The notes beneath the pieces are model-generated. The model made no database searches and was not told the origin of the DNA. It was given only the letters and a program-made list of their open reading frames with translations. A stretch of 64,000 bases of DNA from Oscillospiraceae bacterium (lineage in GTDB: Bacteria > Bacillota > Clostridia > UMGS1810), in contig SVJH01000009.1 in assembly GCA_015069095.1 (NCBI GenBank), positions 19,455 through 83,454 of the forward strand, in the 5' to 3' direction. Below, in pieces: positions 50,903 to 60,014 of the stretch. The stretch's first letter is position 1, and every line of letters starts with the position of its first letter. The position numbers and the translations under genes are program-made.

Positions 50903-53900
50903 TTATTCTTGAATTTGTAAATCTACCGTTTTCCCTTCGAAATCTATTGCATAAGGTTTTATAATAAATGTCGCAGTTTCAATAACAGTTTGCGGTACGT
51001 CCCCTATTGCACCTGTTAAAATATATCCACCATCATCTGTTATATAGTTTTTACCATCTACCAAAACTTTTGAATATACACAGTCAAGTGCAATTTTCCA
51101 TGTATACGTTACTTCATCTATAACTGTCAATACATCAAATCCTGCTTCTGCCACATCAAGTGATTTAAGATTTGCAAAGAATCTTAATGTACTTGTCTCA
51201 TTTCCTTTTCCGTCATCATATGAAGCCTTAATTACATTTTCTTTTACTAAAACATCGTTGTCTTCAATTTCAAAAGTAACAGTATCAGATGTTACAACTT
51301 CGCCGTCTGTAAATGTTACATCAGCATAGATTTCATAAATTCCGGCTGAGGCATTAAGTATTTTTAATACATAGTTTGAACCTTTTTTGCTAATTTTAGT
51401 TAAATCTGTAACAAGAGTGCCGTTAATATAGAAATCAACATTTTCTGTTTCTTTGTTAAATGCTGTACTTGTATCTAAGTTGATATAAACATTATCGCCT
51501 TTTACAAAATCGCCTGTCGAATAGTAATCTGTAATATTTGCTTCATTTGGTGTGGTATCTTCTTTTTCTACATCAATTACTAAAGAAGAATCCTTACCTA
51601 TTTCAATTTCAGATGCGCCGGTTATTTTTTCTACTTTAATGTTATCAATGCAAAATGTTGTTGCTTTTGGAACATTGTTTCCTAAAGTAGACTGGTCGCC
51701 AAATGAAAGCCCGTTTGAAATTTTACTTAATGTTGTTTCGTTTACAGTATAAATAAATTCGTAATTAGTCCAGACATCTTTTGGTGCTGCCTGATAGTTT
51801 ATGCGTCCGCCTTTTGTTTCAATAGATGTTCCGCCACTATTTGGTGCACTTGGGTATGTTGACATAGCACCAACGTTAATTGATGTATCTGCATTTGGCT
51901 TTAGAGAGAACGAAACCTTATATTTTGTTCCGATATCACTCTCAGTAAAATATGGTACACCAAACGCTTTTTTTAATATTATTCTTGAATAATTATATTT
52001 CAAATTTGAAAGTTCAAGATATTTGTTTCCGTCCAATTCTGTTTTAACTAAAACACTTTGATCTGATTGACCGCCAAGGTTGTAATCTCTTGAAAAAACC
52101 GGAAGCATACCATCTTCAAAATCATTTTCAAATACAACGGTATTTGGCGCATCTTCTGTTGTTACCATAAATACTGCTTTTGAACCTGATGTCAAAGATT
52201 TCACATAATCAAATACATTAACTGCTATACTACCAGCATCTTTAACATTTACTGTTTCTATTGGAGCACCGCCGTAGACAGAGTTTACTAATACGCCATT
52301 TGATGCTTTGTCATTTGCAGGAGCATTGTTAAATGTTACTTTTGCCGCATCAAACGCAGTTTCTAAAAGTCCGTAAATATTAACAGTCTGAGTTTCATCT
52401 AATGCATCTTTTAAAATGTTAAGACTAAGTTTTGCACCTTTGTACCAGTATGGATCGTCTATATCATATGATAAATATGCTTTTTTACTGCCAGGAGCTT
52501 TTTCAGCGTAATCTTCTCTTTTTACTACAAGTTCGTTTTTAAATGCCTTGTTAGGATAAGAAGATTTTACAGTATTTATTAAAGTTGCATTTGTTGTAGA
52601 AGTTGTTGAATCTTCATTTGTTAAAACTAAACGCGGAGGTTTTTTATCTGTAATTTCTTCTACTACCACATTATCAATGTAAATTGGCTGGACTGCACCG
52701 TTTGAACCGATATAAAGATGTGCATTTGTTCCTACATGTTTTTCCAAAACAGTATATTCATAAGAATAAGTATTCCAGCCGGTAGATGGTGCTTTTATAC
52801 TTCCAGAATTAAAAATATTATTCCTTAGTCTTATTGTTCTTGAGCCTGGTTCTGTCTTTAAATCAAACGTCATTCTGTACGTTTTACCAACCATATCACT
52901 TGTATATTTGTTAGTTGTCGTACTATACAAATTCTGAATATATACTACAGGATCGTACGGGTTGTATAAGTATGTAGTTCCGTCTTCTTTGTATATTGCA
53001 GTTGGGTATTTTTCATACACCAGACAATCACTTCCGTCAGGACCCATTCCTTTTGCGATAGTTACTTTTGTATATTTACTGTTAGCAATATCAATATCGC
53101 CCGACAAAGTACCGCTACCAAGTTTATCTGCTGTAACTGATGTTAGTAAGTTATCGTTAAAATCTCTTTTTGAAACAGTATCAATTCCTGTTGAAACTGT
53201 AACAGTATCATAAACTTCTTCGCATTTTAAATCATCAACGTAAATATTTTTGGTATCGCCGTATCCACAAATTAAAAATGCTGTTTTTGTGCTGTGATTA
53301 TTTACCATATCCTCGGTAATAGTAAATGTATTTTCAATATACTGCCAACCGGCACCATCTTTAATACCTTGTTTGTATAAAAGTGTGCCTTTATTTTGCG
53401 CATCGGTCCATTTTGTGTTGTTGCTTGAATCAGTTGAACCAAGGAAGGTAGATCCTGTATATGCACCGTAATTTGCCACACCTGCGATAAATCTTGAAGA
53501 AGAAGAATTTATACCTGTATGTGTTTTAAACCATGCAGAAATTTTAAATGTTTTTCCAATGTCAGATGTTGTCCATGCATCGTTTTCGTTTATAAAATCC
53601 TTTATTGTGATAGAATCGCCGTATGCATTTCTTGCAAAGTGAAGTACGTTACTCTTTCTGTCTTCATCATAAACAACACTGTATTCAACTTTTGATTCTT
53701 TATAAATTTTTGGAGAATATGCTTCAAAGTCAGCTATTCCGCCTTCAAAATCAATTGTTTTTGTAACAGGTTGCATTTCGGCAACAAATACAAATGTTGC
53801 ATATGATGCGCCTTCTTCTTTCAGTTTTTTAACAAAAGAAGTTACATCAATTTCTTTTGTTTGTGCATCAGAGCAATCAATCTTAGCAAGTTCTTTATTC

Positions 53901-56900
53901 TGATATGCAAATTTAAGGTCAATTCCGTTTGCATTTTTATCGTTTGCAACTGCGCTGTTCCAGGTAATGTTATCTGTCCAGCCAGCAGAACTTTCAAATT
54001 CTTTTGTCTGCGCATTGTACGATGTTGTCATATTTGAATCTTGCGGAGCATCAATTCCATAAACAGAAATTGTCTGTTTTGAAGCATTTGCAATATCAAA
54101 TGCAAGTTTTACTGTTTTTGCAGTATCTACTCCATCGAGTGCAATTTTAACGTAACCTTTTTGACTACCTTTTGTATTTCTTTTATCTGCACCTTTTACA
54201 TAAAGTTTATCTTCGTAAGCAAAGTTTTTGTCTGCACTATTGCCACTTTCAATATATGTGCTCTGTCCTGTAAGGTCAGATTTATCCCCAGTTGTTACAA
54301 GTACAAGCATAGGAGATACTGAATCTGTGCTTACGCCTTCTTTTGAAACAATCTGGTTTTCGTCGCTTTTAATTGTAACACAAAGATTATCAATATAAAG
54401 TGATGAAGTAGCCGAATTTGGTTCAAATGCCAGATAAGAAGTATTATTATCAATCATTGTCTGGTCAACAGTAAATTTATAAGTATAATCTATCCAGTTA
54501 TTGCCATATACAATAGGTGTTTCTAAGTTATATGGATCTGTTGAATATGCCCCATCATCACTTGTTGCACTCATAAGGCCTACTCTTACCGCAATATCAC
54601 TGTCCGCACGAAGACTCATTGTAGCAGTAAATGTTTTTCCTAAATCTTCCTGTGTAAATTTGTTATCTGCAAGACCAAACATATTTGCAAATTTAATTCT
54701 TGCGCTTGATTTTGTTCTGTTACAAAATGCAAAATATGTTCCGTCAATATTTTTTTCATCATTTATAAAATCTGTGTGATATCCTGTTGTGTTAGAAATT
54801 CCTTCGCCGCCAAGACGGTAGTCGGTATTTCTTACAAAGTCATCATCTGTCATGCCTTCAAATGTATATTCTTTTACTTTACCCGCTTTAATAGGTGCAT
54901 CAAATGCAAATGTAGCACTTGTGCCATCAAGTGATTTTATATAGTCTGTAACATCAACACATGTTACCGAATTATAATTCGGACCTACCACTGTTATTTT
55001 TTCAGCAGTTGTATCAAAGCCATTACCTTCTTTATTGTTTGAAGGCGCATTATTCCATGTTATTTCATTTTCGCTCCATGTGTGGTTAGAAAGTCCATAA
55101 ATTCCTGTTGAATAATCGGTATTGCTTCCACTAAATACAAGTTGTGCTTTTTCTACATCACTAAATCCTGTTTCTCTTTCAAAACCGACATAGCCTTTTG
55201 TAATTTCTGTACTGTTATTTTTAACACTAACTGCAGTTTCTCCGCCATAGTTTTGCGATGGGTTTTTACTGCTTATATACGCATCTTTTGAAGTTTCTAT
55301 ACTGATTCCGCCTGCAATTTCAAAGCGTTTTACCATTTTTTCTGTTAAGTGAACGCCATCTTTTGCTTTGCAGATATCTGTTACTTCAATTCTGTATCTT
55401 TCGCCGTTTATAAAGCCGGCTGTTGCAAACTGAAAACGTGTATCACCATGAAGAGATGTCCATGCACCTGTTACGTACTGCCCTGTACTTTCACGTATAA
55501 TTTTTATGCCGTTTTCAACACTTTCTTTATCCATTGCACGAGAGAATTTAACCTCAATCGGCACACTTAGTGTATCGAATTTAGATTTATCTTTTGGAAG
55601 TGTCCAAAGTACTACAGGAGGTTCATCTCTGTACGCTGCACGAATGTGGTTGTCAACGTAAGTAAATGTCATATCCCAGTAGTCTTCATCACGAGTTTCG
55701 TCATAGCCTCTTGGGTATCCATGTCCAATACCATCAACAGGAAGTGAGAAGGAGTCAAAGTTTTTGCTTTCTAAATATTTCTGCGCACTGCCCGCATATT
55801 TTTTGTAAAAACCACCTGTTGAATCATATACACCAACAGTTGTTGCAAGAGGAACAGCAACATCTCCCTCATTTATATTTGGAAGTGTAACTTTTTGAAT
55901 ATCAAGCACCCCGGGACCTGAGCCGGAATACGTAACCGTTACGTTAGATGAAACTTCTGTTCCGTCTTCATATGTAAGCCATGGCTGAACAGGGTCAGGA
56001 GCATCAGGGTCATTATAAACGAATGGCAAATCACCGCCATCATTTTTTCCATTATTATATGCATAATCTCTGTATTCTTCGTCTAAATCACGACTTGCAT
56101 TAGACATCCACGCAGGACCAGGCGAAGATTTAGAAAATCCCCATGTAACCATATAATCGCTTAAGTTATATTTTTTTGCAAGAAGTCTTACTCTTCTTAC
56201 AGCCGCACTTGTTGTATGGTTAGAAAGATAATATCCGAGTGAAAAGTTATTAAGTGTTTCGAGCGAATAACTGTAATGTTTTCCGTCATTTCGATACATT
56301 GGTACAAGTTCGTGGTCATAGTTTACATACGCATATCCGTTATACATAAAGTGTGGCATAACAAAATCACTTTTTGCACTTGAACCAATTCTCCATTCTG
56401 AAGATGTTGCATGCATAAGTACAGGAACAACTTCTTTCGGATTCGAAGGATATGAAATATCGAGTCTTAGTTTCACATCAATCGGCGTTACACCATCTTT
56501 TTGCATAATTTCTTTCGCCGATGTAACAGGCTGACAATAATATGAAACGTCTGCTAAAGAAGGATTTTTTGCAAGGGCTTCTTCGTAAGCTGCAATGCTC
56601 ATTTTGTTTCCGTTTGAAATTACTCTTTTACCTGCCCAGTATCTGTTCCATACCCAAGCAATAAATTCGTCTGTTCCGTTAATACCATGCTCTACAAGGT
56701 CATAGTATTCAATATCTGTCGCTACTCTGTAACCTGCAGGAAGCATATAGTGTCTTTTTGTATAATTTGAAGGAACACTTGTTATTCCAAAGCCGCCATT
56801 TCTTATCATATCAGCTACAATGGCGTGTGTTTCATAACTTAATTTTACACCTTGCGCCTCTGGATTATTATGAAAGTCAATAACTGCAACTACGCATCCT

Positions 56901-57274
56901 GCATCATCTATTTTTTCTTCATTTGTTGTATTTCCAAGTATGTAATCGTTAAGTATTGAAATATCGCTTTCTGTGCCTATTCTTGGCATAGCCGTACCAA
57001 TTACATAAATAATTACAGGTGTTTCTTTTGTAGAATCGCCTTTTGAGTAAATAGACACAGTAAATGGCATGTCATATGTGGCATTTACTGTAACACCATC
57101 TTCGTAAGGATAAGTATGAGTTATACTTTCTGCATATGTTCTGGTAACCAAATACTGTTCATATTCAGCATAAATAGGGTCTGTTAATTCCTGCGAGGCG
57201 AACGCTAAATCAGGAAAAACAAACATCGAAAAAACAAGTGTTAAAACAAGAAGTAAACTTACAAATCTTTTCAT
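50903..57274 (-). CDS. Giant secreted alpha/beta-hydrolase, paralog of the 24-29.7 kb protein
   Basis: A 2123-residue protein with a signal peptide (MKRFVSLLLVLTLVFSMFVF...FA). The N-terminal ~550 residues align by eye with the first giant protein: LPAGYRVATDIEY, HGINGTDEFIAWVWN, DHELVPMYRND and AAVRRVR. The elbow is WGFSKSSPG (Ser about 381), a likely acid is in GVYDSTGG (about 484) and the His is in GIGHGYPRG (about 518). An Ig-like segment follows (LWTLPKDKSKFDTL). Then DNRLRE-type modules (ITWNNAPSN, ITWNSAVAN, VTFNNAPAN) alternate with four beta-sandwich modules. The C-terminus has Ig-like strands and no anchor. The start at 57274 follows GGAGGAG. Confidence 0.8.
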   Translation of the reverse strand: MKRFVSLLLVLTLVFSMFVFPDLAFASQELTDPIYAEYEQYLVTRTYAESITHTYPYEDGVTVNATYDMPFTVSIYSKGDSTKETPVIIYVIGTAMPRIGTESDISILNDYILGNTTNEEKIDDAGCVVAVIDFHNNPEAQGVKLSYETHAIVADMIRNGGFGITSVPSNYTKRHYMLPAGYRVATDIEYYDLVEHGINGTDEFIAWVWNRYWAGKRVISNGNKMSIAAYEEALAKNPSLADVSYYCQPVTSAKEIMQKDGVTPIDVKLRLDISYPSNPKEVVPVLMHATSSEWRIGSSAKSDFVMPHFMYNGYAYVNYDHELVPMYRNDGKHYSYSLETLNNFSLGYYLSNHTTSAAVRRVRLLAKKYNLSDYMVTWGFSKSSPGPAWMSNASRDLDEEYRDYAYNNGKNDGGDLPFVYNDPDAPDPVQPWLTYEDGTEVSSNVTVTYSGSGPGVLDIQKVTLPNINEGDVAVPLATTVGVYDSTGGFYKKYAGSAQKYLESKNFDSFSLPVDGIGHGYPRGYDETRDEDYWDMTFTYVDNHIRAAYRDEPPVVLWTLPKDKSKFDTLSVPIEVKFSRAMDKESVENGIKIIRESTGQYVTGAWTSLHGDTRFQFATAGFINGERYRIEVTDICKAKDGVHLTEKMVKRFEIAGGISIETSKDAYISSKNPSQNYGGETAVSVKNNSTEITKGYVGFERETGFSDVEKAQLVFSGSNTDYSTGIYGLSNHTWSENEITWNNAPSNNKEGNGFDTTAEKITVVGPNYNSVTCVDVTDYIKSLDGTSATFAFDAPIKAGKVKEYTFEGMTDDDFVRNTDYRLGGEGISNTTGYHTDFINDEKNIDGTYFAFCNRTKSSARIKFANMFGLADNKFTQEDLGKTFTATMSLRADSDIAVRVGLMSATSDDGAYSTDPYNLETPIVYGNNWIDYTYKFTVDQTMIDNNTSYLAFEPNSATSSLYIDNLCVTIKSDENQIVSKEGVSTDSVSPMLVLVTTGDKSDLTGQSTYIESGNSADKNFAYEDKLYVKGADKRNTKGSQKGYVKIALDGVDTAKTVKLAFDIANASKQTISVYGIDAPQDSNMTTSYNAQTKEFESSAGWTDNITWNSAVANDKNANGIDLKFAYQNKELAKIDCSDAQTKEIDVTSFVKKLKEEGASYATFVFVAEMQPVTKTIDFEGGIADFEAYSPKIYKESKVEYSVVYDEDRKSNVLHFARNAYGDSITIKDFINENDAWTTSDIGKTFKISAWFKTHTGINSSSSRFIAGVANYGAYTGSTFLGSTDSSNNTKWTDAQNKGTLLYKQGIKDGAGWQYIENTFTITEDMVNNHSTKTAFLICGYGDTKNIYVDDLKCEEVYDTVTVSTGIDTVSKRDFNDNLLTSVTADKLGSGTLSGDIDIANSKYTKVTIAKGMGPDGSDCLVYEKYPTAIYKEDGTTYLYNPYDPVVYIQNLYSTTTNKYTSDMVGKTYRMTFDLKTEPGSRTIRLRNNIFNSGSIKAPSTGWNTYSYEYTVLEKHVGTNAHLYIGSNGAVQPIYIDNVVVEEITDKKPPRLVLTNEDSTTSTTNATLINTVKSSYPNKAFKNELVVKREDYAEKAPGSKKAYLSYDIDDPYWYKGAKLSLNILKDALDETQTVNIYGLLETAFDAAKVTFNNAPANDKASNGVLVNSVYGGAPIETVNVKDAGSIAVNVFDYVKSLTSGSKAVFMVTTEDAPNTVVFENDFEDGMLPVFSRDYNLGGQSDQSVLVKTELDGNKYLELSNLKYNYSRIILKKAFGVPYFTESDIGTKYKVSFSLKPNADTSINVGAMSTYPSAPNSGGTSIETKGGRINYQAAPKDVWTNYEFIYTVNETTLSKISNGLSFGDQSTLGNNVPKATTFCIDNIKVEKITGASEIEIGKDSSLVIDVEKEDTTPNEANITDYYSTGDFVKGDNVYINLDTSTAFNKETENVDFYINGTLVTDLTKISKKGSNYVLKILNASAGIYEIYADVTFTDGEVVTSDTVTFEIEDNDVLVKENVIKASYDDGKGNETSTLRFFANLKSLDVAEAGFDVLTVIDEVTYTWKIALDCVYSKVLVDGKNYITDDGGYILTGAIGDVPQTVIETATFIIKPYAIDFEGKTVDLQIQE

Positions 57275-57307
57275 TCTTTTCTCCTCCATTTTTCGTATCT
57301 ATAAATT

Positions 57308-57472
57308 CTATTTTTGTGTTTTATTGTTCCAGCTTGTATTTGCTTCAGAAACGCTAAACGTCTTAGATGTAACTGCTGTTAAGGAAATGTTTACTTCTCC
57401 TGATGCTGTTATTACATCTTCGCTTTTAAAGTTTTCAAACTTTGCTTTTGGTGCTAAATATTTGTTTTTCAT
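57308..57472 (-). CDS. 54-residue protein in front of the giant hydrolase gene
   Basis: A short open frame with a strong AAGGGGG site before the ATG at 57472, ending 33 bp before the giant gene on the same strand. The protein starts MKNKYLAPKAKFENFKSEDV, continues ITASGEVNISLTAV and is soluble, with no signal peptide or cysteines. The pattern K-Y-x-x-P-K-x-x-x-x-x-F-x-x-E-D-V-I-T-x-S-G is one I recognise from short hypothetical proteins in gut Clostridia, usually unannotated. Its role is unknown; a leader or export-associated peptide for the downstream secreted protein is possible. Confidence 0.65.
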   Translation of the reverse strand: MKNKYLAPKAKFENFKSEDVITASGEVNISLTAVTSKTFSVSEANTSWNNKTQK

Positions 57473-57510
57473 CTTTATACCCCCTTCTAAATTAAATACG
57501 ACATAATTTA

Positions 57511-57611
57511 ATTATACATCCTGCACATAATATATAAAAGGTAGAATTTCGGTAAATAGGTAAAATTTTCGGTAATTATTTATTGACATTTCAAATGCGA
57601 TATTGTAACAT
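57511..57611. promoter_or_regulatory. Divergent regulatory region with two AraC-type direct repeats
   Basis: The AraC gene has TTGACA (57583-57588)-17-TAACAT (57606-57611). The giant-hydrolase unit has TATAAT (minus strand, 57511-57516) with no good -35, as expected for an activator-dependent promoter. Between them TTTCGGTAA occurs at 57547-57555 and again at 57567-57575, exactly 20 bp apart on the same strand, a typical AraC-family operator spacing. Confidence 0.6.
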
Positions 57612-57633
57612 AAAAATGAAGTGAGGTGTACTT

Positions 57634-58458
57634 ATGCACAATCGTTCATATTTGAATATTCTTTTAAACAGTATGTTTATCAGCATTGATGCATACCAAA
57701 TGAAAACTTGTCAAAAAAACTGGACCGAAAAAAAGAAAAATCAATTTTACAGACTATGGATAGTAAACAAAGGAAAACTTGAAATAAAATATAACAATGA
57801 AACATATATACTTAACGAAAAAGAAATGTTTCTTTTCCGAGAAAACGAACAGTATGAAGCAAAAGCACTTTGCGACAATACACAATTTTTGTATATAAAT
57901 TTTATTGTTTATGACGGAATATCAAAAGATAAAAAAATTGATTTTATACCGGTTTGTGGTAAAAAAACCTACAACGAAATGAAAGAAGAAACAGACTTAA
58001 TTTTAAAGTATCAGTTATCCAACCCAAATCCATTTTACAAACCTCTGAAATCTTTTTACAGCGGTGCGTTACTTATTATAATAAGCAGTTATTGCGAATA
58101 TTTATATAAAGATAAAATTTATGTTTCAAACAACAAAATAACATTTGAAGCACCGCAAATTTCAAATATTGTTAAATATATAAATGAGCATAAAGGCGAC
58201 CGAATTACAACAGAATTTCTTTCAAAAAAATTTAATATAAGCCAAAAAACTTTATACAATCAGTTTAAAAAACACTACAACTGCAGTGCTCATGATTATG
58301 TGTGGCAAACAAAGATTAAGTATGCAATAGAACTTATACACTCTAAAAAGTATTCAATTAAAGAAATTGCTTTCATGGTCGGCTACAATGATCCAAAAAC
58401 ATTTACAAGCGTTTTTAAAAGATGGATGAAAGTTCCGCCGTCAAAGTTTAATATGTAA
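57634..58458 (+). CDS. AraC-family transcriptional regulator of the giant hydrolase unit
   Basis: A 274-residue regulator. The N-terminal sensor half has FYRLWIVNKGKLEIKYNN and LNEKEMFLFRENEQYEA, a degenerate cupin. The C-terminal HTH pair is TEFLSKKFNISQKTLYNQFKK, then IKEIAFMVGYNDPKTFTSVFKRWMKVPPSKF. GTGAGGTG precedes the ATG. It is divergent from the 54-residue gene and the giant hydrolase, and probably activates them through the direct repeats in the shared intergenic region. Confidence 0.88.
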   Translation: MHNRSYLNILLNSMFISIDAYQMKTCQKNWTEKKKNQFYRLWIVNKGKLEIKYNNETYILNEKEMFLFRENEQYEAKALCDNTQFLYINFIVYDGISKDKKIDFIPVCGKKTYNEMKEETDLILKYQLSNPNPFYKPLKSFYSGALLIIISSYCEYLYKDKIYVSNNKITFEAPQISNIVKYINEHKGDRITTEFLSKKFNISQKTLYNQFKKHYNCSAHDYVWQTKIKYAIELIHSKKYSIKEIAFMVGYNDPKTFTSVFKRWMKVPPSKFNM

Positions 58459-58460
58459 AA

Positions 58461-58486
58461 AAACAGTCGCATTCGCGACTGTTTTT
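58461..58486. terminator. Bidirectional terminator
   Basis: AAACAGTCGC pairs with GCGACTGTTT around ATTC, A-rich before and T-rich after, between the convergent AraC and comEA-like genes. Confidence 0.9.
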
Positions 58487-59018
58487 AATTTATCGAAATA
58501 TCTTCTTTTATTGTTTCAAATGTTTTTATTCCAATGCCATCGATGTTCATTATCTCTTCAATAGCGGTAAATCCGCCTGTTTCTTCGCGGTATTTTATAA
58601 TCTTTTTAGCAGTTGCCTTACCAACACCCGCTATATCGGTAAGTCTTTCTTCACTTGCGGTATTTATGTTTATCTTACCTTGCAAGTTTTCCGACTCATC
58701 GTTTATATTTGGAACTATAACTTCCATACCATCAGTTAACTCTTTTGCGAGGTTAATTCTGTTTTCATCCCCGACTTCTGTTACTCCGCCAGCCTTTTTA
58801 ATTGCATCATTTATTCTGTCGCCCAATTTCATTTCATAAAGACCCGGATTTATAACTTCGCCCTTAACGTGAACATAAATTTTTGTATCATTTTTATTTG
58901 GATTTGTATCAATTGATTCAACCATAGGCTTTTTATTCATATGATTATATCCGACAATTCCTGAAATACCAAGAAAAACAGCAATAATGATGCCGATTGT
59001 TGTTTTTTCAAGTTTCAT
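58485..59018 (-). CDS. comEA: ComEA-like DNA-binding protein (SLBB + helix-hairpin-helix)
   Basis: A 177-residue protein with an N-terminal membrane anchor (IGIIIAVFLGISGIVGY), an SLBB domain (VHVKGEVINPGLYEM, DAIKKAGGV) and two C-terminal HhH motifs (ININTASEERLTDIAGVGKATAKKII, then INMIDGIGIKTFE-like; key residues N-T-A-x5-L-x3-GVG and IDGIG). ComEA binds incoming DNA at the cell surface in natural transformation. No comEC follows here, so competence in this strain cannot be judged. Confidence 0.9.
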   Translation of the reverse strand: MKLEKTTIGIIIAVFLGISGIVGYNHMNKKPMVESIDTNPNKNDTKIYVHVKGEVINPGLYEMKLGDRINDAIKKAGGVTEVGDENRINLAKELTDGMEVIVPNINDESENLQGKININTASEERLTDIAGVGKATAKKIIKYREETGGFTAIEEIMNIDGIGIKTFETIKEDISIN

Positions 59019-59133
59019 TTACGTTTACCTCGTGATTTTACATTTTTAGTAGATTTTACCACAAAATTCGACAAATGTAAATATAAAAAATATACAAAAT
59101 ATACATTAAGACAAATACGTTTTTTTCATGTTT

Positions 59134-59775
59134 TTATATATCTATCAGTTCAATAAAATCATAAATATAATGATCAGAAATACCTTTTATATCATCAACA
59201 TATTCCTTAGATGATTCATCAAATACACCACATACTTTCATACCTGCTTCTTTTGCTGTTTTATCCGCGTTGTAGTTATCATCAAGAAAAAGAACTTCAC
59301 ATTTCTTTTTGCCCAATTTCAAAGCCGCTTTTCCGTAAATTTCAGGATCAGCCTTTGTTGTTGAAAAATCATCACAAGACCAGACATTGTCAAATAAATC
59401 GTAAATTTCAAGACGTTTTAAACATACATCAAGAACGCTATGAGGACTTGCAGTAAGAACGTTAAGGCTCGCGCCTTTCTCTTTTAATTTTTTAAGAACA
59501 GAAATAACATTGTTTTTCGCAGGAATGTTGTACGCATATTCGTCATATGCATACTCGTTCATAAGTTTTATCATCTCATCTTCAGATAAACTAATCCCCA
59601 TTTTTTTAAAATACTTGGCAGTACCAACATATCCAAGCGGCGTAATTATTTTTACTATGTCATCTTCGTATTTTATTTCGTTTTCGTTAAGAATACGAAG
59701 CATCACAGAAACAAATGATGGCATCGAATCCACCAAAGTCCCATCAAAATCGAATAAATAAGTGTTGTACTTCAA
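59134..59775 (-). CDS. HAD-superfamily hydrolase, phosphoglycolate phosphatase-like
   Basis: A 213-residue HAD phosphatase. Motif I is LFDFDGTLVDSM, motif II is LTASPHS, motif III is near KADPEIYGKAALKLG, and motif IV is LFLDDNYNADKTAKEAG. The start is a TTG at 59775 with AAGGA 6 nt upstream; no ATG is suitably placed. The substrate is unknown. It stands alone between comEA and the surface-glycan operon. Confidence 0.82.
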   Translation of the reverse strand: MKYNTYLFDFDGTLVDSMPSFVSVMLRILNENEIKYEDDIVKIITPLGYVGTAKYFKKMGISLSEDEMIKLMNEYAYDEYAYNIPAKNNVISVLKKLKEKGASLNVLTASPHSVLDVCLKRLEIYDLFDNVWSCDDFSTTKADPEIYGKAALKLGKKKCEVLFLDDNYNADKTAKEAGMKVCGVFDESSKEYVDDIKGISDHYIYDFIELIDI

Positions 59776-60014
59776 AGAGTAATCCTTCTTTCCGTGTGTA
59801 TTGTATGTATTAAAATCGGCAAACTAATCTTCTAAAACTGCTAGACTTGACACGAGTAAACTTCTCCCCTATCAAAGTCTATATTCACTTTTTAAAATTC
59901 CCTTTCATCTCATCGTTCCCTTCTGTGTTAATTGTTTTTTTAATAATCTGTTCTTCTAAATACCTTCTGATAATATGAAAGAAAAAGGTTTTGCAAATTT
60001 CTAACAATCCTTTA
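59776..60014. other. 239-bp intergenic region without a recognisable gene
   Basis: No open frame with a ribosome site of useful length is seen on either strand, and I find no tRNA or clear inverted-repeat ends. The only signal is the ribosome site of the HAD gene at its left end. It may be degraded sequence at the junction with the glycan operon. Confidence 0.5.

Noticed and set aside
23998..57274. Giant proteins as pectate lyases or adhesins only
   Set aside because: No lyase beta-helix signature or cell-wall anchor is seen, while a hydrolase-type elbow and GH-YP-G histidine motif are conserved between the paralogs.
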